NCBI RefSeq assembly: GCF_003725535.1
Contig: NZ_RJSF01000047.1
Span: forward strand, 141,972 to 205,971
Source of the DNA: Nocardioides pocheonensis
GTDB taxonomy: Bacteria; Actinomycetota; Actinomycetes; Propionibacteriales; Nocardioidaceae
DNA length: 64,000 nucleotides
Reading direction: 5' to 3'
The notes under the pieces were generated by a model. The model did no database searches. It was not told where the DNA came from and saw only the letters and a program-made list of their open reading frames with translations. Positions within the stretch are counted from its first letter, which is position 1; the number at the start of each line of letters is the position of its first letter. A program made the position numbers and the translations under genes. Below, piece after piece: positions 16,712-25,873 of the stretch.

Positions 16712-19054
16712 GTGAGCGCCCTGCACGAGGAACTGGAGAGCTTGAGGCGCGAGAACGCGCGCCTCCGCAAGCTTCTCAAGCTGACCGATGCAGAAGCCGC
16801 ACCGCCGCATGGAACCCAAGCGGCGTGGTTCGACAAGGCGCCGGGACCGGTGGACGCGCGATCACCCTCGCAGGCCAAGGTCGAGTTCTACGCCGCGCTG
16901 TTCGGTGCGAGGCGCGACGTGTACGCGGTCCGCTGGGAGAACGCTCGCACAGGAAAGTCGGGATGGATGCCGGCGGTCGAGGGCGGCTGGCGCAAGGGAC
17001 GTCCCGCCTCCGAGATCCGGCACCTTCCCTTGACCATGGACGTCATCGCCGCTCACTTGACGGGCGACATCCACATCGGCCTGTATCCGATGCTCCGTTC
17101 TGACCGGACCTGTTGGCTGGCCGCGGACTTCGACGGCCAGGCCGCCATGCTCGACGCACTCGCGTATCTCAAGGCAGCCAGAGCCGTGGGAGCGCCGGCG
17201 GCGCTGGAGGTCTCTCGTTCCGGCGTCGGAGCACACGTGTGGATCTTCTTCACCGACCCCATTCCGGCAGCCACCGCGCGCCAACTCGGGACCGCTCTTG
17301 TCCGCGAGGCGATCGCGATCCGTGGCCGCATGGACCTGCGCTCTTACGACCGGCTCTTCCCCTCTCAGGACGTGCTGCCCGGGCAAGGCCCGGGGAACCT
17401 GATCGCAGCCCCGCTTCACGGCAGGTCACGCAAGCTCGGCACCACGGTCTTCCTCGACCTGGCCACGCTGGAACCCTTCGACGACCAGTGGGAGTACCTC
17501 TCGACCCTGGAGAGGCTGACCTCCAAACAGGTCGCAAAGCTCGCCTCCGCGCTCCGGGAACCCACAGTCGGTGCGCGCGTCGATCGCGCTCAGCCCGCAC
17601 GATCGACCAGAACCCAGCCGAACCCGGCGCCGATCGTGCATCTCGGTCTCGACGGGACCGTCAGGATTCCGGGCTCCGAACTGACACCGTCGCTCTACGC
17701 CACCCTGAAACACGCAGCGTCGACCTACAACCCTGAGTTCTACGACCGACAGCGGCGCCGCCAGTCGACCTGGAATGTCCCGCGCATCATCACCTCCTAC
17801 GACGAGACGCTCGATGATCACCTCGTCCTTCCACGTGGGCTGCGGGACACCGCGACAAGGCTCATCGAGGAGGCCGGCAGCAAGATCGAGGTCGATGACG
17901 CGCGCATCATCGGAGCAGCCGTGGATCTCTCCCCCACCCTTGATCTCCAGACGCAGCAGCTCGAAGCCGTGGAGGCCGTGCTCCCGCACGAGCTCGGGCT
18001 CCTCGTCGCGCCTCCTGGCTCGGGCAAAACGGTGATGGCCTGCGCCGTCGTCGCACAGCGCGCGATCCCCACGCTCGTGTTGGTAGACCGCAAGACGCTC
18101 GCTGACCAGTGGCGCCGCCAGATCCAGGACCTCCTCGGCATCAAGCCGGGGCAGCTCGGCGGCGGCCGTTCCAAGCTCACCGGAGTAGTCGACATCGCGA
18201 CCCTGCAAACCTTGGCCCGTCGCACCGATCTTGCGGACAAGCTGAGCACCTACGGTCAGGTCATCGTGGATGAGTGCCACCACATCCCAGCGGCCGCTTT
18301 CGAGACCGCCGTCCGCACCATCCCAGCCCGCTTCTGGGTAGGGCTGACAGCTACCCCCTACCGTCGCGACGGCCTCGATGACCTCATCGGCTTCCAGCTC
18401 GGCCCGGTCCGCCACACCTTTGCCCACGCCGACCCTGACACCCTTGAGGGTGCCAGCGCCGAGCGGCCACGCCCTGTGCTGGTCGTCCACCCCACGACAT
18501 TCCGGTTGGCGGAACCCGTCGACTTCTCGATCCCAGGCGCGATCACGAGCGTTCACTCGGCACTAGCAGAGGACGTGGCACGCAACGAGCAGATCCTCGC
18601 TGACGTGGTCGACGCTCTGGGGCGCGGACGACACTGCCTGGTCCTGGCCCAGCGCAAGGGTCACGTCGACCACCTGGCAGCAGCACTCACGCTGCTGGGG
18701 CTGGACCCAGTGGTACTCAAGGGCGGGATCGGCGCCAAGCAACGCGCCGCGGCAAACGAGCGGCTGGTCCCCACCGATCACGGCCCACCGTTGCTCATCA
18801 TCGCCACTGGCCACTTCGTCGGGGAGGGCTTCGACTGTCCCGCGCTCGACACTCTCTTCCTGGCCGGGCCGATCTCGTTCAAAGGACGCCTCGTCCAGTA
18901 CGTCGGCCGGATCCTTCGGGCCCATCCAGGCAAGCCGACTGCCGAGGTGCACGACTACCACGATGTCGAAGTTCCAGTTCTCGCGGCAGCGCTCACCAAG
19001 CGCGCACCCGGCTACACCGCCCTCGGCTTCCCCGACCCTCGCAGAGCCACGTGA
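16712..19054 (+). CDS. TOTE-type primase fused to SF2 helicase
   Basis: This 780-residue protein starts at GTG 16712. After a short coiled coil (residues 3-25), an archaeo-eukaryotic-primase domain shows the metal motif in WLAADFDGQ (139-141) and SRSGVGAHVWIFF (168-180). Beyond about residue 400 is an SF2 helicase with Walker A APPGSGKT (433-440), DECHH (520-524), GLTATPYRR, and motif VI QYVGRILRAHPGK. This architecture is that of the TOTE conflict systems, proposed to act against foreign nucleic acid. The usual linked nuclease domain is absent from the chain, and the partner here is a Fic protein. Helicase and primase assignments are firm; the biological role is inferred. Confidence 0.88.
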   Translation: MSALHEELESLRRENARLRKLLKLTDAEAAPPHGTQAAWFDKAPGPVDARSPSQAKVEFYAALFGARRDVYAVRWENARTGKSGWMPAVEGGWRKGRPASEIRHLPLTMDVIAAHLTGDIHIGLYPMLRSDRTCWLAADFDGQAAMLDALAYLKAARAVGAPAALEVSRSGVGAHVWIFFTDPIPAATARQLGTALVREAIAIRGRMDLRSYDRLFPSQDVLPGQGPGNLIAAPLHGRSRKLGTTVFLDLATLEPFDDQWEYLSTLERLTSKQVAKLASALREPTVGARVDRAQPARSTRTQPNPAPIVHLGLDGTVRIPGSELTPSLYATLKHAASTYNPEFYDRQRRRQSTWNVPRIITSYDETLDDHLVLPRGLRDTATRLIEEAGSKIEVDDARIIGAAVDLSPTLDLQTQQLEAVEAVLPHELGLLVAPPGSGKTVMACAVVAQRAIPTLVLVDRKTLADQWRRQIQDLLGIKPGQLGGGRSKLTGVVDIATLQTLARRTDLADKLSTYGQVIVDECHHIPAAAFETAVRTIPARFWVGLTATPYRRDGLDDLIGFQLGPVRHTFAHADPDTLEGASAERPRPVLVVHPTTFRLAEPVDFSIPGAITSVHSALAEDVARNEQILADVVDALGRGRHCLVLAQRKGHVDHLAAALTLLGLDPVVLKGGIGAKQRAAANERLVPTDHGPPLLIIATGHFVGEGFDCPALDTLFLAGPISFKGRLVQYVGRILRAHPGKPTAEVHDYHDVEVPVLAAALTKRAPGYTALGFPDPRRAT

Positions 19055-19119
19055 TCTCCCCCAGACCAGCAGAGTGAAACGCGCAAGTGACACACCAAGA
19101 CGCGGCGTAGTCGTTCCGG

Positions 19120-20109
19120 TCAGAGTCCCAGGTCGCGGCTGGTGGTGCTAGCGAGCGCTTCGAGGGGGCGGATGTAGCGGGTGAGCAGGATCGAGAGGTC
19201 TTTGTGCCGAGTCTGGGCGGCGATCCGGTCAAGGTGGACTCCTGCTTGGAAGGCGGTGGTCGCGTGGCCGGCGCGCAACGAGTGGGCGGTGATGCGCTCG
19301 GCGGGCAGGCCAGCGTCGGCGGCACGAGCTCGGAGCATGCGGGCAATCGCGTTGCCCGACAGTGCCCGGAGGCTGACGTTGGCATAGAAGAGCCGGGTGA
19401 ACAGCGGCCCGGACTCGTTGCCGCGGTGGACGCGCCAGGTCGCGAGGGCCTGGATCGGGTCGGTGGCGGCGTGGTTGCCGTGGGCGACGCCGACGACGGC
19501 GCCTTCGGCGTCCTGGTCGGTCTTGGAGCTGCGCAAGTGGAGCAGCAGGCCGCCGGGCTTGGGTTCGATGTCGTCCAGGGTGAGCGCGACCAGCTCGGAG
19601 CGGCGCAGCGCCGAGGCGTAGCCGAGCAGGATGATCGCGGCGTCGCGGGCGCCGAGTGGGGTGTCGCGGTCGATGGTGCCGAGGATCTGCCGGAGGTCGG
19701 CCGGGGTGAGTGGGCGGGCTTGGCGGACCGGGGCGACGCCGTAGGTGCGGCGCAGGCCGCGGCGGACCTCGCGGACGGCGTGGTGGTTGGCCGGGTCGGG
19801 GACACCGCGGACGCGGTGCACGTGGCCGATCGCGGAGCATGCCACGGTGAGGGTCTGGACGGTGGTCCCGGACTCGGCGCGTTCGGCGAGGTAAGCGCAC
19901 AAGGTCATCGGGTCGGCGGGGAAGGCGTCGAGGTCGCGGGCGTGGCACCAGCGTTCCCACTGGCGCCACAGGTTGGCGTAGACCTTGCGGGTCGAGGCGG
20001 CGCGGGAAGCCGTGACCGCGGCACCGATGCGCTGTAGGTCAGTGGCGGACAGGCCGTCGTGCGGCTGCAGCCAGGAAGGGGTGGCATCGAGGTTCATGCG
20101 CGACTTCAT
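19120..20109 (-). CDS. Tyrosine recombinase/integrase 2
   Basis: This 329-residue recombinase starts at ATG 20109 (ATG 20097 is possible). It is clearly paralogous to recombinases 1 and 3: STRKVYANLWRQWERWC, the Arg box SALRRSELVAL, RSSKTDQD, HSLRAGHATTA, TRHKD and the nucleophile in LLTRYIRPLEA, ending SSRDLGL. All five catalytic residues are present. It begins a second cargo block to its right. Its upstream flank shares CTGACTTTYCGGTAC with that of recombinase 1 and AAAATTCTGAC with that of recombinase 3. Confidence 0.93.
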   Translation of the reverse strand: MKSRMNLDATPSWLQPHDGLSATDLQRIGAAVTASRAASTRKVYANLWRQWERWCHARDLDAFPADPMTLCAYLAERAESGTTVQTLTVACSAIGHVHRVRGVPDPANHHAVREVRRGLRRTYGVAPVRQARPLTPADLRQILGTIDRDTPLGARDAAIILLGYASALRRSELVALTLDDIEPKPGGLLLHLRSSKTDQDAEGAVVGVAHGNHAATDPIQALATWRVHRGNESGPLFTRLFYANVSLRALSGNAIARMLRARAADAGLPAERITAHSLRAGHATTAFQAGVHLDRIAAQTRHKDLSILLTRYIRPLEALASTTSRDLGL

Positions 20110-20179
20110 AGCCGAGCGGGCCTGCTCCCCCGGCTCGTCGCGAGATCGCCGGGGCCGACGGCGACCAAGGACAGGGACG

Positions 20180-20279
20180 AAAATTCTGACTTTTCGGTAC
20201 CTGGGTCGCAGCCCAGAATGACCGCCCAACCGAGCTCGTGCCCCGAGCGACGATCGCTGATCGCTGATCGCCGATCGAC
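20180..20279. repeat. Shared element-end motif, hairpin and 7-bp iterons
   Basis: AAAATTCTGAC at 20180-20190 recurs at 35952-35962. It is followed by CTTTTCGGTAC, which resembles CTTTCCGGTAC at 15458-15468, and each of these two is followed by a GC-rich hairpin (CTGGG...CCCAG here). At 20252-20279 there are four tandem 7-bp units of the GATCGCT type, the last two degenerate. These could be recombinase binding or crossover sites. Confidence 0.45.
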
Positions 20280-20363
20280 GTCAACGACCCGAGGCCGGAA
20301 CGGCGTCAACATCGCGCTGCCCGAATGAAGTTTGCTTGCGGGCGGGGGCGGAGGCGGCGGAAC

Positions 20364-20945
20364 TTACCCGCGAGATCTCAAGCGAGTGCAGAAATCCTGG
20401 ATCTGCGTCGTGACGTCGGCTGGGACGTATCGCCAGCTCTGTGGTGGCTGGATGCCGATGTCGCGGATGACGGCGAGCGGGATGGGCTGGATGGCTGAGA
20501 CGACGCTGTCGAGTTGGAGTGCAAAAGCTTGGTCAGTGCCGTCGAAATACGCGTCGTAGTCAAGCTCGTCGATCGCGGCGGCCGCGCCGTACTCGTCCCA
20601 GATTTCGATAGGGGTGCCTTCGCGGACGCCAGTCAGGTGGGCCCAACCGACGACTGCGCGCGTCGGTGTGGACGAGTACAGGATGACGAGGGAGCCGTCA
20701 GGGAGGTTCGGGCGGGTGCGACGCAGTTCGACGGTCTTGGTGCCATCGAGGATGGCGTTCGCGTACTGGGGTTTGACTGAGATGAACAGTGCCCGTTCGT
20801 TGGGTCCCTCGGCGCCTTGGTCGGCGGTCGCTGTGGCTGTAGAAGCAGACTTCGTGCGGCGTTCACGGCCGGCCGATGCGGTCGCGGCGCGGAGGCCGGC
20901 TTCGAGGGCTTTGACCGCTTCTTGTGCGACTCGAGGGACTCTCAT
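20364..20945 (-). CDS. ASCH-domain protein
   Basis: This 193-residue protein has the ASCH (PUA-like) RNA-binding signature ALFISVKPQYANAILDGTKT followed by VELRR at about residues 52-77, then GSLVILYSSTPTRAVVGWAH. ASCH domains bind or modify RNA or modified nucleotides; some are RNases or deamidases. Its ATG overlaps the stop of the GNAT-PIN gene by four bases (ATGA), so the two proteins are made from one transcript. The N-terminal 45 residues are charged and look flexible. Function as a pair with the upstream fusion is inferred. Confidence 0.8.
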   Translation of the reverse strand: MRVPRVAQEAVKALEAGLRAATASAGRERRTKSASTATATADQGAEGPNERALFISVKPQYANAILDGTKTVELRRTRPNLPDGSLVILYSSTPTRAVVGWAHLTGVREGTPIEIWDEYGAAAAIDELDYDAYFDGTDQAFALQLDSVVSAIQPIPLAVIRDIGIQPPQSWRYVPADVTTQIQDFCTRLRSRG

Positions 20946-23086
20946 CGGCGCATTCCCTCCTCGTACAGTCGCTGAAAAACCACCGCGTCGACCGGGTACG
21001 GCGACTGAATCGTCAACTTAGCAGCGTCCTTCGACAGTTCCTGGACCCGCGCCAGGGGGATGGGCCTGCGGAAGATCTCGGTGTCTGCGAACCGTAGCGC
21101 GTTGACCTTTCCGCGCCTGTCCCGGCTGGCGCGGACCTGGTCGAGGGTGAAGACGCCGATGTTGGCGAACTCCCGGTGCAGAACCTCCGGGGTTCCGATG
21201 ACGCTCTCGACGAGCCGGGAGCAGGCGACGATCTCCTTGTCTCGCCGACTTGAGTACCAAAGCACCCTTCCCGGGGCCGCGGGTCGTGACTGTCCGCTGC
21301 GGTAGTAGACGTGCTCACGCGACAGGCCCAGGTCAGCGGGTCGGGCCAGGAGCGTGGGGACGTGCCCGAGGAGGTCGTCGGCGTATGCGCCACGTATCGG
21401 CACGAGGTAGGTGCTGAGCTCAGGGTGAAGGACCTTCGCAGGCCAGAGCACTCGCTCGTACTCGGACGCGTCGACCGCCGAGGTCAGCTCGTCGGGGAGA
21501 GCAAGCCCCGTCTCTGCGGCGGCCGTTCGGACCTGGGCCCAGGAACCGACCACGGCCAGGACCGTGGCGGTGAGGACACCGGCTACGTCCGGACCGAACC
21601 CGTCGCGATGCAGTTCCGCGATGACCGCGGTCGCTGCGTGTCTATCTATGAGGCGTACCGATGTCAGGCCGGAGTGGGCAGCCCTTCGGCGCAGCGCCCG
21701 CGAGATTTGGCGTGCGATCGTGGGAAGGAGGGGGCCGCGCTGGATACGCAGTAGGGGGACATCGAGGCCGTTGTTCGTGGCCTGTGCGGACCAGATCGCC
21801 AGGACCTCGCCGTCAGGGGTCAGCGTGACCTGGCGGTCATCGGTTCCGGCTGTTGTTTCGGCGAGGTCCTTGATCTGGACGCGGAACTCGACCTTCTTCT
21901 CGCCCGACTCGAGGTTGAGCATGCTGGTGAGTCGCTCCGGGTTCCAAGTCGCTGCGTCCCCGCGGGTGACCTGGTAGTGGGTCTCCTCGAGCTGCGCCGG
22001 CAGGTAGCTGGCGGTGTCGGCACGGCGGTCGATGAATGCTGGTAGCTCTGTGGGGTAGAGGACGGCGAAGTCTCGTCCATCTGCTGCCGCAGGTCCCAGG
22101 TGGGTCACCGCCGGAGCGTCACGGGTCACGAAAACGTCTGCTCCGCCAAGGATGGCCTCGGCGATGAGGGTTGCGTCTGTTTTCAGACTCGGGTCCTTCA
22201 TGAGTTCCTCGGCCGGCACGTGGGCGAGAAGGTTGTCGCGCAGACGCCGCACGTCGTTGCGGTTGCCGTTGAGGACTTTCAGACCGCCGGCCGCGGCGGT
22301 CTGAAGGAGCGCGTCGCGTTCGCGGACGTCTGCGGTCCGGTTCAGCTCTCCTGTGAGGGAGAATGGCCGTGCCAGCCGAATCTGTTCGGACGCTGCGAGG
22401 ATTGCAACCGTGCCCGAGAACCGCTGGCGTCGCTTCGTGGATGTGCCGTACAGGTCGCAGAACACGTTGCTGTCGACAGCTGCGACCAGCTGGTCAGGGT
22501 CCTCACTGGGCAGGGTCAGCAGTGTCGCCGCGGACTCGTTGTGCCGGACCCACTCAGTCATCGGTTCGCGGGTCTTGCCGCGTCCCGTTCGGCGGCGAAC
22601 CGGCTCAAACCCGAGTGAGGGCCACGCTGCGGCAGCCTTCCAGTCGTCACGGCAGCTCAGTCGCAGACCGAGACGGTCCGAGCATCGGTCGAGCACTGCA
22701 TCAGTCAGGCCTTGGGCAATGCCTCGTCCGCGGCACTCCTCTGCGACGCATAGGTGCGCGATACGCGCGTACCTGTCGGCGCGAACTGTCGGCGCGTACA
22801 AGCAGTACCCGGCCAGCGCCTCGGTTCCATCGTCGAACGTTCGGATCGCCAGGACGATGTTGCCGCTGGTTGCTGCCTGATGAAACCCAGCGAACGGCAT
22901 ATGCCCTAGCCAGTTGCGATGTTTGTCGCCCAGTTCGATGACCTTCTCGACCCAGTTCGCGGGCACAGTCTCGATGCCGACGACGCGGATCGTGTCGCCA
23001 TCGAGGTTCTGGGTTGCCCGAGTCACGTCAGACAGTCTCACCCAGGCGAGGACCGCGTGCCTGCTACTCGGCAGTTCACGCACCAT
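20942..23086 (-). CDS. GNAT acetyltransferase - PIN-like nuclease - PUA-like fusion
   Basis: This protein of about 714 residues has three visible parts. Residues about 30-180 are a GNAT domain (RIAHLCVAEECRGRGIAQGL is the acetyl-CoA loop). Residues about 200-345 are PIN-like with acidic residues in VAAVDSNVFCDLYG, LKTDATLIAEA and FVTRDAP. The last 125 residues (RVLWYSSR, NIGVFTLDQV, ALRFADTEIFRRPIPL) resemble the PUA/ASCH/EVE superfamily. Fusion of an acetyl-transfer domain to a nuclease and RNA reader, coupled to a separate ASCH protein, suggests an RNA-targeting toxin or defence factor. The start could also be TTG 23119 or a GTG further in. Confidence 0.75.
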   Translation of the reverse strand: MVRELPSSRHAVLAWVRLSDVTRATQNLDGDTIRVVGIETVPANWVEKVIELGDKHRNWLGHMPFAGFHQAATSGNIVLAIRTFDDGTEALAGYCLYAPTVRADRYARIAHLCVAEECRGRGIAQGLTDAVLDRCSDRLGLRLSCRDDWKAAAAWPSLGFEPVRRRTGRGKTREPMTEWVRHNESAATLLTLPSEDPDQLVAAVDSNVFCDLYGTSTKRRQRFSGTVAILAASEQIRLARPFSLTGELNRTADVRERDALLQTAAAGGLKVLNGNRNDVRRLRDNLLAHVPAEELMKDPSLKTDATLIAEAILGGADVFVTRDAPAVTHLGPAAADGRDFAVLYPTELPAFIDRRADTASYLPAQLEETHYQVTRGDAATWNPERLTSMLNLESGEKKVEFRVQIKDLAETTAGTDDRQVTLTPDGEVLAIWSAQATNNGLDVPLLRIQRGPLLPTIARQISRALRRRAAHSGLTSVRLIDRHAATAVIAELHRDGFGPDVAGVLTATVLAVVGSWAQVRTAAAETGLALPDELTSAVDASEYERVLWPAKVLHPELSTYLVPIRGAYADDLLGHVPTLLARPADLGLSREHVYYRSGQSRPAAPGRVLWYSSRRDKEIVACSRLVESVIGTPEVLHREFANIGVFTLDQVRASRDRRGKVNALRFADTEIFRRPIPLARVQELSKDAAKLTIQSPYPVDAVVFQRLYEEGMRR

Positions 23087-23200
23087 GGGCTCCGTGATCG
23101 CCGAGGAGCGGTGCTCCAATCCGGACTGTCCGACGAACGACTCGGATCTGGCGCCAATCGCGGAGGGCGAAGCGTTCTGGCACCGCGGGCCACGCGGGAC

Positions 23201-23240
23201 GGAGCCGGACGAAGCCGGACGAAGCCGGACGGAGCCGATT
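23201..23240. repeat. Four tandem 10-bp repeats
   Basis: Four exact-period units of GRAGCCGGAC (the last degenerate) lie between the GNAT-PIN gene and a small membrane-protein gene. The repeat ends just before the stop codon of the small gene. No function is evident. Confidence 0.7.
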
Positions 23241-23241
23241 C

Positions 23242-23394
23242 TCAGCCGCCCTTGCCTCGTCGCCGGAACGGCGCGAACGGATGCAGGTCGCGCAGGTTCA
23301 CGCCGTCGGGGTCCTTCAAGACCTTCACGAGCGCAACCAGGTAGTAAGCGCCGAACACAAGCGGTAGTCCGGCGTGGACAAAGAGAGTCGACAC
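23242..23394 (-). CDS. Small single-pass membrane protein (50 aa)
   Basis: A short frame starts at GTG 23394 with a strong ribosome site (GGAGGT, correctly spaced). It encodes 50 residues: one hydrophobic helix LPLVFGAYYLVALVKVL (about 10-26), then DPDGVNLRDLHPF, then a basic tail RRRGKGG. Ribosome site, hydrophobic helix and GC3-rich codons all support a real gene. It precedes the GNAT-PIN gene by 155 nt on the same strand and might be expressed with it. No family is recognised. Confidence 0.6.
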   Translation of the reverse strand: MSTLFVHAGLPLVFGAYYLVALVKVLKDPDGVNLRDLHPFAPFRRRGKGG

Positions 23395-23866
23395 GGGTGA
23401 CCTCCAGGAACCCTGGGCCGGTCCCGGATCCGGCCCGAGCTGCTGGGACCGAAAGAAGTGACGTCTCGCCGGTGGTGTCAGGTGCTGCTCAGCGGGGGAA
23501 CTGGTCCGGGCCAGCTATGTCCGCTGTCCTGCCCTCTCGACCCTCGGGGCCTCAAGTAGTTGGAGCCTCTGGCCCCGTCCGTCCTGCCGCGCCCTCGGGG
23601 CTTGGACAGGTCGTAGGTGTTGCACCGAGATTTACCGGATCTCGTAGCCGTAGTGCCCATGTCGGGCGGGTTACTCCGTCGCGGAGCTGGCCATGTCGGC
23701 CGAGTCTGAATCTGTGCAAGTCCCGTCGCGGAACCGTCGGCCATCGCGGCCTTCTGGAACGACGATACCGGGTGCCTCCGACCAAACAGGGAAACCTTCA
23801 CCGGCTTTTCGGCCGCGCGGACAATGGGTGCCTGAACGGTCGGCACGTCATGGCATCGTCGTGGCC
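23395..23866. other. Intergenic region with no recognised gene
   Basis: About 470 bases without a convincing reading frame. The sequence contains two imperfectly repeated blocks rich in CCTCGGGG (near 23540 and 23593) and two copies of CATGTCGG about 35 bases apart. The promoter for the gene at 23867 should lie at its right end. Confidence 0.5.
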
Positions 23867-24244
23867 ATGACCGACTTCAAGCTCAGCGCTGCGACCGTCG
23901 ACCTGGACCCCGCGAAGGGCCGGCTCCTGCTTACATACCGCCTGTCGGGGCAGGAGCCCACGAACGGTCACTGGCTCGTATCCACCACCCTCGTCGGTGG
24001 ACCGGACGGGCCTATCCAGCAGTTCGGGTTCAAGTTGGTCGACGGCGATGTGGTCTCAGTGTTCCTCTTCGATCACGTGAATGCCGGCCAGAAGAACTAC
24101 ACGCAGAACCCACAACGGGTCGGCGACAAGTGGACCGTCTCATTCCCCGCCGAAGACGTCGCGGTCGCACCAGGAGCCCAGTGGCGCGCCGACCTCGATG
24201 TCGACGGCACCGAGCGCGGCCACATCGAAGGTCACCTGAACTAG
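23867..24244 (+). CDS. Hypothetical protein, beta-rich
   Basis: ATG 23867 opens a 125-residue protein that begins MTDFKLSAATVDLDPAKGRL and alternates short hydrophobic strands with polar turns (LVSTTLVGGPDGPIQQFGFK, VVSVFLFDHVNAG). No signal peptide, membrane segment or catalytic motif is seen. Its stop overlaps the stop of the convergent HNH gene by three bases. I do not recognise the family. Confidence 0.65.
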   Translation: MTDFKLSAATVDLDPAKGRLLLTYRLSGQEPTNGHWLVSTTLVGGPDGPIQQFGFKLVDGDVVSVFLFDHVNAGQKNYTQNPQRVGDKWTVSFPAEDVAVAPGAQWRADLDVDGTERGHIEGHLN

Positions 24245-25077
24245 CTCCCTGGGTTCTGCTGCTCTCGAAGGTCGACCGGAACACCCTCGGGGTACAGCAG
24301 CGATGGGGCCCTCGCCAGGGCCCGCCACCTGTCATAGGAGCCAAGGTCGGGGCCGATCAGGTTAATAGCGAGCTCCAACCCGAAGATGCTCATCGCGAAA
24401 AACGCACTCTCCCGGTCATCTGGGATGAGCAGATCCATCTCCCACACCCGCTGGTCATCGGGAAGGTTCTCCTCGAACAGATGGTCGGCGTCGTAGATCC
24501 TTTCGACGCGTACACCCCAGTGCTTCGGACCCTCGCCGTATCTGGCGAACCTGCGACACGGCTCAAGCTCGGGAGCACCGAAAATCGACTCAAGGCCCTC
24601 GGGGAAGTCCAGGTTTCGGTGCACCAGATGCTCCAAGCCGGCTTTGGCAAGGAACCGGGCGACATCTCTGGTCGGGTCAGGCCTATCTGGGCTCGGGAAC
24701 GAAGCACACGTCGGCCACGCTCCTGGGTTCTTCGTCAGCCATGCGGCATCGGTTGCGCTCACGTCGAGTGAGAACGGGATCTTCAGGGCCGGGTGCCGTT
24801 CCAACCTGCCGGGTATCCCGTTTCCCAGGACCACATCCATGCCCGGGATCCGCCCGCGCTTGTTCTGCACACCCTCCAGGTGACGAAGCGCAAGGATGGC
24901 CGGCGAGTTCAGGAACGGACCTTCAACCTTCCGGGCGAAGTAGTTATTGCACCGGTCGCAGACCAATCCAGGGGGAAGAACGAGGGTGGTGTTTCCAAGC
25001 GACTCCGGCACGATGTGCTCGACGCTGACCGACGTACTTGAGTCCTGCAAGCAGAACAAGCAAACGCGACTTTCCAT
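24241..25077 (-). CDS. HNH-endonuclease-like protein
   Basis: This 278-residue protein starts at ATG 25077 behind AGGAGG. Its N-terminus carries a zinc-ribbon HNH signature: CLFC, then EHIVPESLGN, then CDRCNNYFARKVEGPF (about residues 6-56). This matches small bacterial HNH nucleases. The remaining 220 residues have no recognised domain and may give target specificity. It sits inside the defence-rich island, so a nuclease role against foreign DNA or as a homing-type enzyme is inferred. Confidence 0.8.
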   Translation of the reverse strand: MESRVCLFCLQDSSTSVSVEHIVPESLGNTTLVLPPGLVCDRCNNYFARKVEGPFLNSPAILALRHLEGVQNKRGRIPGMDVVLGNGIPGRLERHPALKIPFSLDVSATDAAWLTKNPGAWPTCASFPSPDRPDPTRDVARFLAKAGLEHLVHRNLDFPEGLESIFGAPELEPCRRFARYGEGPKHWGVRVERIYDADHLFEENLPDDQRVWEMDLLIPDDRESAFFAMSIFGLELAINLIGPDLGSYDRWRALARAPSLLYPEGVPVDLREQQNPGS

Positions 25078-25243
25078 GCTCGCCTCCTCCAGTCGCCGGG
25101 TAGGTGACCTAGCCGACCCTAGGAGCAACCTCCGGCGCCACTGGTTTCCGACGAGGACGTGCGCCCTGTCCACCGCGCGGAGGCCGTCGCTGCCAGGGAG
25201 GACGGCCGAGCTTTGCGTCCAAACGGCACCCGGATCCGGCTAC

Positions 25244-25576
25244 TTACCGGAAGTCGGATGGTGACGGACAGCGACGTATTGCCTTCACCCAGCGCGGGTC
25301 AAGTTCGTCCAGATACTCGACCCGAACGATGGTGTAGTTCTTCGACACCATGTGCAGGGAGGTCTGGGCGGGGAAGATCCCGCGCTTGCCTGGCACTCCC
25401 CAAGCATCCGCAGAGTAGGGAGTGTCAAACGCCTTGTCGTAGTCGTAGCCCGATGCGTTCTCGTCGAACCAGATGGCCACGTGCTCAGGGTGTCCGCGGC
25501 CCGACCACAACTGCTTCCAGCTCGGTTTGAGCCACTCTGCCAGCGGCGCTTGCACATTCATTTTCGACAGGTCCAA
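25244..25576 (-). CDS. Hypothetical protein (110 aa)
   Basis: A frame from TTG 25576, preceded by GAGAGGAC at good spacing, encodes 110 residues rich in Trp and aromatic residues (WLKPSWKQLWSGRGHPEHVA, FPAQTSLHMVSKNYTIVRVE). An internal ATG at 25561 is the alternative start. No family is recognised. It is upstream of, and on the same strand as, the HNH gene with a 166-nt gap. Confidence 0.55.
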   Translation of the reverse strand: MDLSKMNVQAPLAEWLKPSWKQLWSGRGHPEHVAIWFDENASGYDYDKAFDTPYSADAWGVPGKRGIFPAQTSLHMVSKNYTIVRVEYLDELDPRWVKAIRRCPSPSDFR

Positions 25577-25873
25577 TGTTTGTCCTCTCTCAGTGGGTGG
25601 GTCGAGGACTCTACGCCTGGCTCCGTGACGTGGACGTACGAATTCGCACCAAGCCGTAGCCTCTTCATCGCCAGGAACCGTCGAGCGACACTACAGGCGC
25701 GGACGGGCGAACGTTGGCACCTTTGACTCGTTGCTTCAGCCAGGTTCGCGAGCGTGGTGAGCTGCATTTCCATCGGCACCGCAAGGTTGGTCCCGTCAGG
25801 CCGACGGGTTCAGCCGCCGGCAATGAGGAACGGTCCTCGACATCGGTCGGGCCTCCCAGGGCACGATAGGAAG

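Noticed and set aside
22914..23870. Plus-strand frame of 318 codons over the GNAT-PIN 5' end
   Set aside because: Shadow of the minus-strand gene and of non-coding sequence; Ser/Arg-rich with no motif.
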